Positions 8,769 to 16,620 of a stretch of DNA of 64,000 nt are shown here, one piece after another. The notes under the pieces are model-generated. The model was not told the origin of the DNA. It saw nothing but the letters and a program-made list of their open reading frames with translations, and made no database searches. The stretch covers positions 1,322,001 to 1,386,000 of the forward strand of contig NZ_CP113865.1 of the NCBI RefSeq assembly GCF_026810225.1. Reading direction: 5' to 3'. The DNA is from Caldicellulosiruptor morganii. GTDB lineage: Bacteria > Bacillota > Thermoanaerobacteria > Caldicellulosiruptorales > Caldicellulosiruptoraceae. Position numbers and translations under genes: made by a program. Each line of letters opens with the position of its first letter. Position 1 is the stretch's first letter.

Positions 8769-10757
8769 TCAATCTTCTAATTTAATATTTTTCGCTATAT
8801 CAGCAATTGTTATAACAAAATCTTCTGTATATTGAGGTACCTGCTCTTCCTCTTCATAGAGATCTTTTAGGGAAAGACCAATCCTATGCCTTTGCTCATC
8901 AATTTCAATTATCTTCGCCTTTATTTTGTCGCCAACTTTGTATAAATTATGCAGCCGCTGGTTATAACCAAGCGGAATATTCGATATATGAATAAAACCA
9001 TCAACATCATATTCTAAAATCCATACAACAAGACCAAAGGGAAGTATTTTTGTTACTTCTGCATCAACAAGCATACCTAAATACAAACCCTTTGCTTTTT
9101 TTATCCATTCATCTTCTTGAGACCTTTTTATACTCAAATAAATCTGCTTTTTTTGCTTGTCTACATCAATTACTCTAACCTTTACCTGCTCTCCTATCCT
9201 AAATAACCTTTTGATATCTTCTATTTTTTTCGAATAACTTATCTCACTTGCCGGCACAAAACCACGTAAACCTTCAAAATTAATGATAATTCCTTTTTCC
9301 TTTATTTCGGCAACTGTTCCTTCATAGTCTTTGGCAAAATCAAGGTTCTCCATAGCCTCCAAAAGTCTTTGTTCTTGAATCTGGCGCAGCAGTGCCTTTC
9401 TGCTGCCAAAAGCTATCTTTTTCTCGCTATCAACATCTACAATCTCAACTTCAAAAATCTTACCAATGATAGAAGAAGAAACCTCTTCTGCCCACTGCGA
9501 AATTGGAACAAATACATTAATTCCTCTAAATTCACCCACAATACTCTTTTCTCTGATCTGCTTTATTAAAATTTTAACGGGCATTTTACTCTTAAATTTT
9601 GACAGCAGCTCTTCAAAACCGTGGATATTATCAGCTTTTAGCTTGGATAAAACAACATTCCCTTCTTCGTCAGACTCTCTTACAACTACTGCTTCAATTA
9701 TATCATTTTCTTTGAATATCTCTCTTAAGTTTACATTTGCATTCCTGAAAACCTCATTTTTGTACACTATACCTTCTGCTTTGTATCCAATATCCACAAG
9801 AATATAATCATCTTCAACCTTTACTATTTTACCTTTTACTACCTCACCTTTTTTAATATCTTTTAAACTTCTATTAAGTAGCTTTTCAAAATCAGAAGGA
9901 TCTACCTCATTAAACTCTCTCTCAAGCATCTGTATTACTTCATTTATCTGCTCCTGTGAGGTAGAAGCACCAGCTGTTATTCCAATTACTTTTGCTCTGC
10001 TAAAGTCAATCTTCTTCAGATCTTCAAGAGTTTCTATAAAGTAGGTGGGCTTTATCCCTTTTACAGCTTCATAGAGTTTATTGGTATTAGAACTTTTTCT
10101 GTCCCCTATTACAAGCATAATGTCTACTTCCTGAGCAAGAATTTTTGCTTCCTGTTGTCTGTTTATGGTAGCTTTGCAGATTGTATCAAATACTTTGTAA
10201 TCTGTATTATTTTCAATGTATTCTTTTATCTGTTGCCACTTTGCATTATCAAAAGTTGTCTGGCATACAACAATTGTTTTTGACCCCAGCTGAGCTATAG
10301 CATCCCTTGCTTTTTCTATGCTATCTATAACAATGCATTTTCTACCTTTATCAACATGCCCGATTATACCTTTCACTTCTGGATGGTTAATGTCTCCAAC
10401 AACTACTATGTCGTTCCCATTTGCTGAGGCTTCTCTCACAATCTCATGAATTTTTTTTACATATGGACAAGTAAAATCATAAACTCTGGCTGCTCTCTTT
10501 TCAATTTCTAAAAATTCATCCATCGAAACTCCATGTGAACGAATAAACACAACATCATCTTTTTCTATTTGGTTTACATCTTCAATTACTTTAATATTCA
10601 ACTCTTTCAGTCTTTCTATAACATAACTATTGTGTATAAGCATTCCATAAACTTTTACGCTCCTGTCTTTGTTCGCTTTGGCCCATGCAATAACCCCATC
10701 AACAGCTCTTTCTACACCAAAACAAAACCCTGAATTTTTGGCAACCTTGATAATCAT
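8769..10757 (-). CDS. ispH: Fused IspH (HMBPP reductase) and ribosomal S1-type protein
   Basis: The N-terminal half (residues 1-285) is IspH/LytB, the [4Fe-4S] enzyme that makes IPP and DMAPP in the final MEP-pathway step. Cluster cysteines are C12, C97 and C194, and substrate histidines H42, H75 and H125 are in place. After a short linker, residues 300-640 carry four S1 RNA-binding repeats (for example KGKIVKVEDDYILVDIG and VRVIDVDKQKKQIYLSIKRS). The IspH-S1 fusion is known in Clostridia. It may supply S1 function or couple translation to isoprenoid supply. The MEP gene dxs is also in this window. It forms a run with plsC and cmk, 20 bases apart. Confidence 0.95.
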   Translation of the reverse strand: MIIKVAKNSGFCFGVERAVDGVIAWAKANKDRSVKVYGMLIHNSYVIERLKELNIKVIEDVNQIEKDDVVFIRSHGVSMDEFLEIEKRAARVYDFTCPYVKKIHEIVREASANGNDIVVVGDINHPEVKGIIGHVDKGRKCIVIDSIEKARDAIAQLGSKTIVVCQTTFDNAKWQQIKEYIENNTDYKVFDTICKATINRQQEAKILAQEVDIMLVIGDRKSSNTNKLYEAVKGIKPTYFIETLEDLKKIDFSRAKVIGITAGASTSQEQINEVIQMLEREFNEVDPSDFEKLLNRSLKDIKKGEVVKGKIVKVEDDYILVDIGYKAEGIVYKNEVFRNANVNLREIFKENDIIEAVVVRESDEEGNVVLSKLKADNIHGFEELLSKFKSKMPVKILIKQIREKSIVGEFRGINVFVPISQWAEEVSSSIIGKIFEVEIVDVDSEKKIAFGSRKALLRQIQEQRLLEAMENLDFAKDYEGTVAEIKEKGIIINFEGLRGFVPASEISYSKKIEDIKRLFRIGEQVKVRVIDVDKQKKQIYLSIKRSQEDEWIKKAKGLYLGMLVDAEVTKILPFGLVVWILEYDVDGFIHISNIPLGYNQRLHNLYKVGDKIKAKIIEIDEQRHRIGLSLKDLYEEEEQVPQYTEDFVITIADIAKNIKLED

Positions 10758-10777
10758 TTCTGTCCTTCTTCCCCTTT

Positions 10778-11362
10778 TTATTTGTTTGTATTCATTATAA
10801 GATTTTTAACATTTTGCATTATTACATCAACCATCTCCTGATTATCATCATCCTTATCTGTAAATTCAATTATCCTGCCAATTCTCACTGTTATCTTAGA
10901 AAAAGGTCTAATTTTGCCACAAATTGCAACAGGCAAAACCTTTGCACCTGTTGCTTTTATAACTGTAGCAACTCCCTTTTCACCTTTTAGAACTATCTCA
11001 TTTGTTCTATTTCTCTTCCCCTCAGGAAATATCCCTAAGATACCATTATTTCTTATAATTTCTATTGCCTTTTTGATTGCGCCAATATCGCTCTTGCCTC
11101 TTTTTACAGGAAAAGCACCAAATGCCCTTATGATTGGAGAAAGCCACCATATTTTAAAAAGTTCACTTTTCGCCATGAAATAAACAGGTTCATCAAATAT
11201 CAAAATAATTAATACCGGGTCAAGATAACTTCTGTGATTTGCACAGATGATGTACGGTGCTTCTGGAATATTCTCTTTACCTTCCACTCTTATAGAGAAA
11301 ATACATTTTAAGACAAAATATGCTAATCTTCGTACAACATTAGCAAAGAAATTATATTGCAT
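10778..11362 (-). CDS. plsC: 1-acyl-glycerol-3-phosphate acyltransferase
   Basis: PlsC acylates lysophosphatidate to phosphatidate at the membrane. The 194 residues contain the acyltransferase motif NHRSYLD (H43 and D48) and the substrate motif FPEGKRNRT, with an N-terminal hydrophobic anchor (AYFVLKCIFSI). It overlaps cmk by 11 bases and is followed by ispH-rpsA. The cmk-plsC-ispH/rpsA order is conserved in Clostridia. Confidence 0.92.
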   Translation of the reverse strand: MQYNFFANVVRRLAYFVLKCIFSIRVEGKENIPEAPYIICANHRSYLDPVLIILIFDEPVYFMAKSELFKIWWLSPIIRAFGAFPVKRGKSDIGAIKKAIEIIRNNGILGIFPEGKRNRTNEIVLKGEKGVATVIKATGAKVLPVAICGKIRPFSKITVRIGRIIEFTDKDDDNQEMVDVIMQNVKNLIMNTNK

Positions 11363-12032
11363 TTCTTACCACCTTGTTAAAAAGCTCTAACACTTTCTCT
11401 AAAACTTCTTCTATTGTAAGATTGGTGGAATCTATCACAACCGCATCTTCAGCAACTCTCAAAGGCGCAAACTCTCTGGTCATATCATTGAGGTCTCTTT
11501 GCTTTATCTCATCAAGAAGTTCATAATAGTCAACATCATATCCCTTTTCTTTAAGTTCCAAAAATCTTCTCTTTGCTCTTTCTTCCGGGGTTGCTGTTAA
11601 AAATATTTTTAGTTCGGCATCAGGCAAAACATGAGTACCAATGTCTCTGCCGTCCATAATCACACCTTTTTGTTTTGCCAGCTCCTGCTGGATTTTAACA
11701 AGCCGCTGCCTCACTTCTTTTATTTTTGAGACATCTGATGCATACATAGATACATTCGGTTGTCTAATTTTTTCTGTAACGTCTTCCCCATCTAAAAATA
11801 CAAGCTGATTACCATCAACAAGTTTGACTTCAATTTCTATGTGGTTTAAAATCTCAAGTATCCTGTCAACATCGTCGGATTTTATATCCTGGCTCAAAAC
11901 CTTAAGCCCAATTGCCCTGTACATTGCACCTGTGTCGATATGGATATAACCCAGCCTTTTGGCCAAAAGCTTTGAAATTGTGCTTTTTCCTGCTCCAGCA
12001 GGTCCATCAATTGCAATATTTATTTTTCTCAT
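11352..12032 (-). CDS. cmk: Cytidylate kinase
   Basis: This enzyme phosphorylates CMP and dCMP to the diphosphates. The P-loop IDGPAGAGKST is at residues 8-18, followed by YIHIDTGAMYRAIGL (CMP-binding) and MDGRDIGTHVLPDAELKIFLTA. The 226 residues are the usual length. It is the first gene of the cmk-plsC-ispH run. Its upstream region now ends at an IS110 element, and an 11-base inverted repeat lies 52-85 bases before the start. Confidence 0.95.
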   Translation of the reverse strand: MRKINIAIDGPAGAGKSTISKLLAKRLGYIHIDTGAMYRAIGLKVLSQDIKSDDVDRILEILNHIEIEVKLVDGNQLVFLDGEDVTEKIRQPNVSMYASDVSKIKEVRQRLVKIQQELAKQKGVIMDGRDIGTHVLPDAELKIFLTATPEERAKRRFLELKEKGYDVDYYELLDEIKQRDLNDMTREFAPLRVAEDAVVIDSTNLTIEEVLEKVLELFNKVVRNAI

Positions 12033-12083
12033 CTATTTCCCCCTCGTATAATATGATTATCAAATCAATAAAAAATTCATATC

Positions 12084-12117
12084 TCAATTGGTACATTAAA
12101 TTATTAGTACCAATTGA
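12084..12117. repeat. 11-base perfect inverted repeat upstream of cmk
   Basis: TCAATTGGTAC (12084-12094) and GTACCAATTGA (12107-12117) are perfect inverted copies with a 12-base AT-rich spacer. The repeat has no T-run on either side, so it does not look like a terminator. It lies in the region where the cmk promoter should be, which suggests an operator or an mRNA leader hairpin. Confidence 0.6.
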
Positions 12118-12206
12118 TTACTGGAAATTCATTAAAATAAATTCCCATTCTTAAAACACTCACTTCTTAAAAATTGAATATTAAAATTGACTGCTACAGC
12201 TTAAAT

Positions 12207-12234
12207 TTGCCCTTTATCTTTGGTAAACTAAAAT
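12207..12234 (+). promoter_or_regulatory. Possible promoter for the IS110 left-end RNA
   Basis: TTGCCC (12207-12212) and TAAAAT (12229-12234) are 16 bases apart. Transcription would start near 12241, just upstream of the structured region. The match is modest, and the same bases also take part in inverted repeats. Confidence 0.3.
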
Positions 12235-12240
12235 CAGAAA

Positions 12241-12500
12241 AAAGTTAAGCCTGATTTTAGTTTGTTGGATATTTTTTGTCACCCCCTGCTGGACGTGCTT
12301 TGATAACTGCACGCCACAGCTTGTGAGAGACTGAACCCCAAAGGATTACATGAGTAATGTTTACTCGTTTGCTGTGCATGGTCAGTTTACCACATCTGAT
12401 TTGAGCATATCAGATGTGTGCACCCTGTAAACTGCTCCGTAGCTCTAATATCGGCGAGGCTGCATTACATGTAATCCCCAGGGATAAAGGGCTTAACTCT
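12241..12500 (+). ncRNA. Candidate bridge RNA of the IS110 element
   Basis: This non-coding stretch is rich in nested stems. A 5' hairpin (12288-12320) has the arms GCTG/CAGC and CGTGC/GCACG. A long stem pairs 12343-12351 with 12469-12477 and 12354-12359 with 12463-12468. It encloses a large internal loop (12360-12382 against 12435-12462). An inner stem pairs 12383-12390 with 12427-12434, then 12391-12400 with 12409-12418, with an 8-base bulge at 12419-12426. An alternative outer pairing joins 12209-12218 to 12483-12492. IS110 recombinases use a left-end RNA with target and donor guide loops; position and fold agree. Exact ends and loop roles are inferred. Confidence 0.6.
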
Positions 12501-12537
12501 TTTCCTAACACCACACTTTAGAAAGGAGGCTTTTAAA

Positions 12538-13782
12538 TTGCCTAATACATTAATCGTGGGCATTGATATCAGTAGTCAGTCAAATTCTATCTTCTTCATC
12601 GATGATGCCGGTAATCACTTGATTAAAAAACCTTTTTCCTTGCCTAACAATCAAGAAGGCGCTAACGAATTAATCAAAAGAGTTATTGATTGTCTCAGCC
12701 AGTATAATCTATCCTGTATTAAGTTTGGCATGGAAGCAACTTCACATTACACATGGCATCTTCACCTTCATCTTGCTTCTTCTTCTGAACTACTACCTTA
12801 CAAACCAACCTTCTACGTACTTAACCCAAGCATCGTCAAAGGATTTAAAAAAATCTACACTTTCTTGCCTAAGACAGATAATATTGACGCTATCGTTATT
12901 GCTGAATGTGTCAGGTTCAGTAAACTAAATCCAACACCTTTGCCAGATTTTAAATTTGCTGCACTGCAACGCCTTACCAGAATGCGCTACCACCTTGTTC
13001 ATAATCTAACTCGCGAAAAAAACAGAGCTCTCAATCTCATATACCTTAAATTCTCTACTTATTCTCAAGAGTGCCCATTTTCAGATATCTTCGGTAAGGC
13101 ATCTTGCGCTATCATCGAAAACTTTACACCTGATGATATCGCTTCTATGCCTTTAGAAGACTTAATTAAATTCGTATCCGATAACGGCAACAATAGACTC
13201 TCAGATGTTAATAAAATTGCTGAAATACTTAAAACTGCTGCTAATCGCTCCTTTAGATTACATCCTCTGTTGGCTGAGGCAAATGATTTAGCTTTGTCTA
13301 TGACACTTGAAAACATTAGATTTATGCAAGAACAACTCAAAAAACTTGACAAAGAAATCTCAAAACTTCTTAAAGCTTTCTCTCAAACATTAACAACCGT
13401 TCCTGGCATAGGTGACGTTCTCGCAGCCGGCATCATCGCTGAAATCGGTGATATCAAGCGCTTCAAAAATGAAGCTGCTTTAGCTAAATACTCTGGCCTG
13501 GTTTGGACTCAATATCAGTCAGGCAATTTCAATGCCCAAGATGTCTCATTAGCTAAGTGTGGTAACCAATACCTGAGATACTATCTTGTTGAAGCTGCTA
13601 ACTGTGTAAGGGTGCACACAGTACGCTACAAAGCTTTCTACAACAAGAAGTTCTCAGAGGTTACCAAACACCAGCATAAACGTGCCCTCGTCCTCACCGC
13701 AAGACGCTTAATTCCTCTGATCTTTGCAATGCTCAGCAAAGGTCAAATATATCAAGAAAGAGGTGATGTTTACAATACTTAG
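12538..13782 (+). CDS. IS110-family recombinase (DEDD RuvC-like and serine)
   Basis: This 414-residue protein recombines the element through an RNA-guided mechanism known for IS110. The RuvC-like domain has D10 (VGID), E66 (GMEATSHY), D114 and D117 (KTDNIDA). The Tnp_20 domain has TVPGIGDVLAAGIIAEIGDI and then LAKYSGLVWTQYQSGNFNA, where S328 aligns with the catalytic serine of IS621. All five residues are present, so the protein looks active. The TTG start at 12538 has AAAGGAGG 8 bases upstream. It opposes all nearby host genes, consistent with insertion. Confidence 0.93.
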   Translation: MPNTLIVGIDISSQSNSIFFIDDAGNHLIKKPFSLPNNQEGANELIKRVIDCLSQYNLSCIKFGMEATSHYTWHLHLHLASSSELLPYKPTFYVLNPSIVKGFKKIYTFLPKTDNIDAIVIAECVRFSKLNPTPLPDFKFAALQRLTRMRYHLVHNLTREKNRALNLIYLKFSTYSQECPFSDIFGKASCAIIENFTPDDIASMPLEDLIKFVSDNGNNRLSDVNKIAEILKTAANRSFRLHPLLAEANDLALSMTLENIRFMQEQLKKLDKEISKLLKAFSQTLTTVPGIGDVLAAGIIAEIGDIKRFKNEAALAKYSGLVWTQYQSGNFNAQDVSLAKCGNQYLRYYLVEAANCVRVHTVRYKAFYNKKFSEVTKHQHKRALVLTARRLIPLIFAMLSKGQIYQERGDVYNT

Positions 13783-13937
13783 TTAATCTCAAATTTTTAG
13801 TTTAATAATTTTCTCTGAACAAGCTGCCAGTTAAATTTTACCATGCTGTGCGGCCAGGTATTTTATTGCCTTTTTTCGCCTAATAATCTAAAAAATTTTT
13901 CTTAAAAACCCTCTTGACATTTTACCGTTTGTCTCTG

Positions 13938-14291
13938 TTAGGTTAAGTCTTCTCTTAAAAACCTGGCATCTTTTAAATAAACATGCCGCGGAACAAAACC
14001 CGACTCCTTTTGAACAAGTACAAGTACTCTTATACATCTCTCAAGTGCACCTTCAATGTCAAGTTCCTGGGCACATATCAAAGGCACATCTGTAAAACCC
14101 ATTAGTCTTGCTGCGTATGCCGGAAATGCTGACTTCAAATCTTTTGTCATCGTAAACAAAATAAATACAATTTCCTCTTTTTTAAGCTGGTTTTTTGTCA
14201 AAATTTCACTTAAGAGCTCCTGCGTAGATGTGATTATTTCATCTTTTGTATCAATTCCAACTGTAGTTGCACCTCTTACAGCATAAACCAA
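13938..14291 (-). CDS. aroH: Chorismate mutase, AroH type
   Basis: This enzyme converts chorismate to prephenate for Phe and Tyr synthesis. The 117 residues match the monofunctional trimeric AroH family. The N-terminus AVRGATTVGID carries the active-site arginine, the middle holds ICAQELDIEGALERCIRVL, and the C-terminal VYLKDARFLRED carries the Tyr of the lid. It follows the HutP-like gene by 26 bases. The other shikimate gene here, aroC, is about 44 kb away. The IS110 element now sits just downstream. Confidence 0.93.
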   Translation of the reverse strand: MVYAVRGATTVGIDTKDEIITSTQELLSEILTKNQLKKEEIVFILFTMTKDLKSAFPAYAARLMGFTDVPLICAQELDIEGALERCIRVLVLVQKESGFVPRHVYLKDARFLREDLT

Positions 14292-14317
14292 ATTACTTTC
14301 CCCCTACTAAAAACCTT

Positions 14318-14737
14318 TTATATGACCCTGTGACCAAGTCCAATTGCTACCTCATTGAGATGTAAAAGACCTATTCCAAAAAAGATGGCAACCGCAACAT
14401 GTTCATTATACCTCGCAATACCAATTTTGCCACCTACATTCAATCCTATTGCTTTTTGCATAATCTGGGAAATTGCTTCTCTTGTGGCGCCAGCCACCGC
14501 TCCTTCTTCCTGATGTACCTCATTTATTACTCCTTCCCTCTTTGCTGCAACAACTGCTCTTTCAATTATCTTCATCACCGATGTGATGAACTCTCCTCCA
14601 AAATCAACAGCTGCACAGCTTATCCCAATCTTGCTAAAATCATCTTGAATCCTTTTCTCTTCCTGTCTGCTCTGACTCAATGCCATTAAGATTGCAGCTC
14701 TTGAAACATCTTTGCTACCAAATTCTTTTTTGTCCAT
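14318..14737 (-). CDS. HutP-like RNA-binding antiterminator family protein
   Basis: HutP of Bacillus binds nascent hut mRNA with histidine and Mg2+ and prevents termination. This 139-residue protein matches the family through DVSRAAILMALSQS, EGAVAGATREAIS and the C-terminal GKIGIARYNEHVAVAIFFGIGLLHLNEVAIGLGHRV. No hut gene is in the window, so the ligand and target are unknown. The ORF stays open up to 14848, but that extension is encoded inside the adjacent IS. The ATG at 14737, preceded by GCGAGGT, is the natural start. The IS begins about 34 bases upstream and may have cut the gene off from its promoter. Confidence 0.75.
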   Translation of the reverse strand: MDKKEFGSKDVSRAAILMALSQSRQEEKRIQDDFSKIGISCAAVDFGGEFITSVMKIIERAVVAAKREGVINEVHQEEGAVAGATREAISQIMQKAIGLNVGGKIGIARYNEHVAVAIFFGIGLLHLNEVAIGLGHRVI

Positions 14738-14756
14738 ATTTTTTACCTCGCTTATA

Positions 14757-14770
14757 AAATAAAAATTTAT
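14757..14770 (+). repeat. Left copy of 14-base direct repeat flanking the DDE IS
   Basis: AAATAAAAATTTAT here is repeated exactly at 16621-16634, directly outside the two ends of the element. It is probably the target duplication. Fourteen bases is long for such elements, and the sequence is low in complexity, so the true duplication may be shorter. Confidence 0.65.
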
Positions 14771-14836
14771 TAGCCTTTTGCATAAACGCTCAAGATGAGC
14801 GTTATCAAGCTTTTCAAAACTTTTAAAAAAGTCTTC

Positions 14837-14898
14837 CTTCCTCCTCATAGATAGTAAAAAATCTATCTATATAAAACATACTTTCTATGAGGAGGAAG
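14837..14898 (+). promoter_or_regulatory. Inverted repeat that sequesters the IS ribosome binding site
   Basis: CTTCCTCCTCATAGA (14837-14851) pairs perfectly with TCTATGAGGAGGAAG (14884-14898). The right arm contains the Shine-Dalgarno sequence GGAGGAAG of the leader ORF. In RNA entering from outside, the arm would be hidden. Transcripts starting inside the 32-base loop would leave it free. IS10 and IS50 limit transposition from read-through RNA in a similar way; applying this here is inference. Confidence 0.6.
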
Positions 14899-14903
14899 AT
14901 AAA

Positions 14904-14975
14904 ATGTTCAAAAACCAAAACAAACAACTATCTTTTTTAGATCTCTATGAGCACGTTAAAAACGTTGCTTCTTAG
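14904..14975 (+). CDS. Leader ORF of the DDE IS, overlapping the transposase out of frame
   Basis: This 23-codon ORF starts MFKNQNKQLSFLD behind a strong GGAGGAAG. It resembles the N-terminus usual in this transposase family. It ends at a TAG after overlapping the first 29 bases of the transposase ORF, which is in the +1 frame. One base fewer in the AAAAA run at 14957-14961 would join the two into one protein. It is therefore either a programmed frameshift or slippage site, a translational coupling leader, or the result of a one-base insertion. Confidence 0.55.
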   Translation: MFKNQNKQLSFLDLYEHVKNVAS

Positions 14976-16344
14976 TAACCCACACACTTTGCTCGGCTTT
15001 TTCAGCAATTTCATTGATTTAAACCAGTTCATACCTACATCCTTCTTCAAAACTTACTACAAACACTTCGGAAGACAAAGAGATTTCTCTTTGCAATCTA
15101 TGCTCTGTGCTTTCTTTGTACAAAAAATACTCAAACTCCCTACATTAACTCAGCTGCGCGCTATCCTACTCAACTCTTATGAACTCAGAATCTTTTGCAA
15201 CTTCAATAAAATTCCTTCTATCTCTACCTTCTCAAGATTCAGAAAAATCTTCTGCCATGAGATTGAAAAACTCTTCTACAATATCGCAAACTATGCCCAT
15301 AATATCGCCCTTAAAATAAACCCTGACCTTGCTTCTACTATCATCTTCGATACTACCGCTTTAGAACCCAGGGTCAGAGAAAATAACCCTAAATTCATTC
15401 AATCACAACTTAAAAAAACTAAGTCACAAAACCCTGACCTACAATCTCATCTTGTCTATTCCCTCACATATTCTAACCTCCCTCAAACTGCTTCTGCTTC
15501 ACCATATATCACTCGTATGTTCGCTAACGGTCATTTCTGCTATGCTTACAAATTCTCTATACTAACTAATGGCTTTGGTATCCCTCTTGTAATCTCACCT
15601 GCTTTTACTTTCCCTCAAGCTGATACATCTGATCCATCCTTTGCTAAAGCTATCTCCGATTCAAAAGCTCTTATCCCTGCTCTGATTACTTTGAATAAAA
15701 ACTTTCAATACTCTTTCTCAACCTTCATTGCTGATAGTGCTCTTGACTCATATGCAATTTACTCTACTTTAATCAATAACTTTAAATTCTCTAAAGCTAT
15801 TATCCCTATAAACCCAAGGGGCTCAAAATCAAATTCAACCTCACCCACTTCCGACCCAAATATCTCTATTTCTCCAGAAGGTGTGCCCTTTTGTAATAAG
15901 CTTAACAAACCTTTTATCCGTGAAGGCTTTTGTAATGGCAAAAATCGCTCACCACGTATCAAGTGGCGTTGTCCTTGCTCTCAAATTAAAGATGGTAAAC
16001 GCTTTTGCAACTGCCCTCATCCCTGTACTTCTTCTAAGTCTGGTAGAATGTTTTATACCTACCCGGACTCTGACCTGCGCAACTTCCCTGGCATAGACAG
16101 AAATTCTAATAAATTTGAAAAACTCTACAAATCACGAGTTACTATAGAACAAACTATCTTCCAGTTAAAGTCTTTCCTCGGTCATGATACATTATTTTCC
16201 CATGACCATACTTCACTTTTTTCTGACCTCTTGCTCTCCGCCATCTGTATGCTTTTGATTTTTATTCTCTCTTACTTTATCTTAGAATCTCATAAAAACA
16301 TTACTTACAAAAAACTTCAAAAACTTAAAAAACTTATAGCATAA
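14947..16344 (+). CDS. DDE transposase (DUF772 plus DDE_Tnp_1 type)
   Basis: The 465 residues comprise an N-terminal DUF772-like region (FSLQSMLCAFFVQKILKLPT), then the catalytic triad. The likely residues are D135 in IIFDTTALEPR, D263 in FIADSALDSYA and E401 in SRVTIEQTIFQLKSFLG. A cysteine-rich insertion (C316, C329, C342, C344, C354, C356, C360) lies between D263 and E401 and could bind zinc. The C-terminus is hydrophobic. The ATG at 14947 has no good ribosome site of its own, so translation probably depends on the leader ORF, by coupling or frameshift. It is the only gene of the element. Confidence 0.88.
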   Translation: MSTLKTLLLSNPHTLLGFFSNFIDLNQFIPTSFFKTYYKHFGRQRDFSLQSMLCAFFVQKILKLPTLTQLRAILLNSYELRIFCNFNKIPSISTFSRFRKIFCHEIEKLFYNIANYAHNIALKINPDLASTIIFDTTALEPRVRENNPKFIQSQLKKTKSQNPDLQSHLVYSLTYSNLPQTASASPYITRMFANGHFCYAYKFSILTNGFGIPLVISPAFTFPQADTSDPSFAKAISDSKALIPALITLNKNFQYSFSTFIADSALDSYAIYSTLINNFKFSKAIIPINPRGSKSNSTSPTSDPNISISPEGVPFCNKLNKPFIREGFCNGKNRSPRIKWRCPCSQIKDGKRFCNCPHPCTSSKSGRMFYTYPDSDLRNFPGIDRNSNKFEKLYKSRVTIEQTIFQLKSFLGHDTLFSHDHTSLFSDLLLSAICMLLIFILSYFILESHKNITYKKLQKLKKLIA

Positions 16345-16620
16345 GCCTATCTTCAGCTTCTAACACAAATTCCTTTTTGCTTATTCTGCATAAACTTTCC
16401 TCTTCATCTAAAAGCCCTTTAGCAATCACTTTCAAAAGGGTTTAGGATTACTTTGTCTTCTTTTAGTTTGGTATCACTTACCATTTGTCTGGTATATGCT
16501 TTTATTGTTTGCAATGCTATATATTGGCATCTGTAAATACTCTTATCTATCATCTGCCTTGTTACTTATTACTTCATTTCCATTTTATTGCTCACATTTT
16601 CATCTATTTTGCAAACGCCT

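Larger units (their letters stand above)
12191..13848 (+). mobile_element. IS110-family insertion element (ends approximate)
   Basis: The element holds a DEDD transposase on the plus strand with about 350 bases of structured non-coding DNA on its left and a short right end. A long left end upstream of the transposase is typical of the IS110 group; the IS1111 group has it on the right. It lies between aroH and cmk, which read the other way. IS110 elements lack terminal inverted repeats. The ends given here are a guess from two CT dinucleotides (12191-12192 and 13847-13848) that could be the recombination core; the true ends could be tens of bases away. No flanking duplication is visible. Confidence 0.7.
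14771..16620 (+). mobile_element. DDE-type insertion sequence (IS1182/IS5-like), about 1.85 kb
   Basis: The ends show an imperfect terminal inverted repeat: TAGCCTTTTGCATAAA at the left against TAGGCGTTTGCAAAAT (reverse complement) at the right. A 14-base direct repeat lies outside. Inside are an 8-base stem hairpin at 14786-14804, a 15-base inverted repeat enclosing the ribosome site, a leader ORF, a transposase and a 3' hairpin (16415-16440). The element lies between the histidine phosphatase gene, whose stop codon lies in the duplicated target, and the HutP-like gene. Family assignment rests on the transposase layout, not on a database hit. Confidence 0.8.

Noticed and set aside
12225-12263. 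13-base inverted repeat AAACTAAAATCAG/CTGATTTTAGTTT as an intrinsic terminator
   Set aside because: No T-run follows directly on either strand, and it lies at the start of the IS110 RNA region, where it is more likely part of the element's own structure.
14738-14848. 37-codon N-terminal extension of the HutP-like protein
   Set aside because: Most of it is encoded inside the IS left end. The ATG at 14737 has its own ribosome site and matches the family start.
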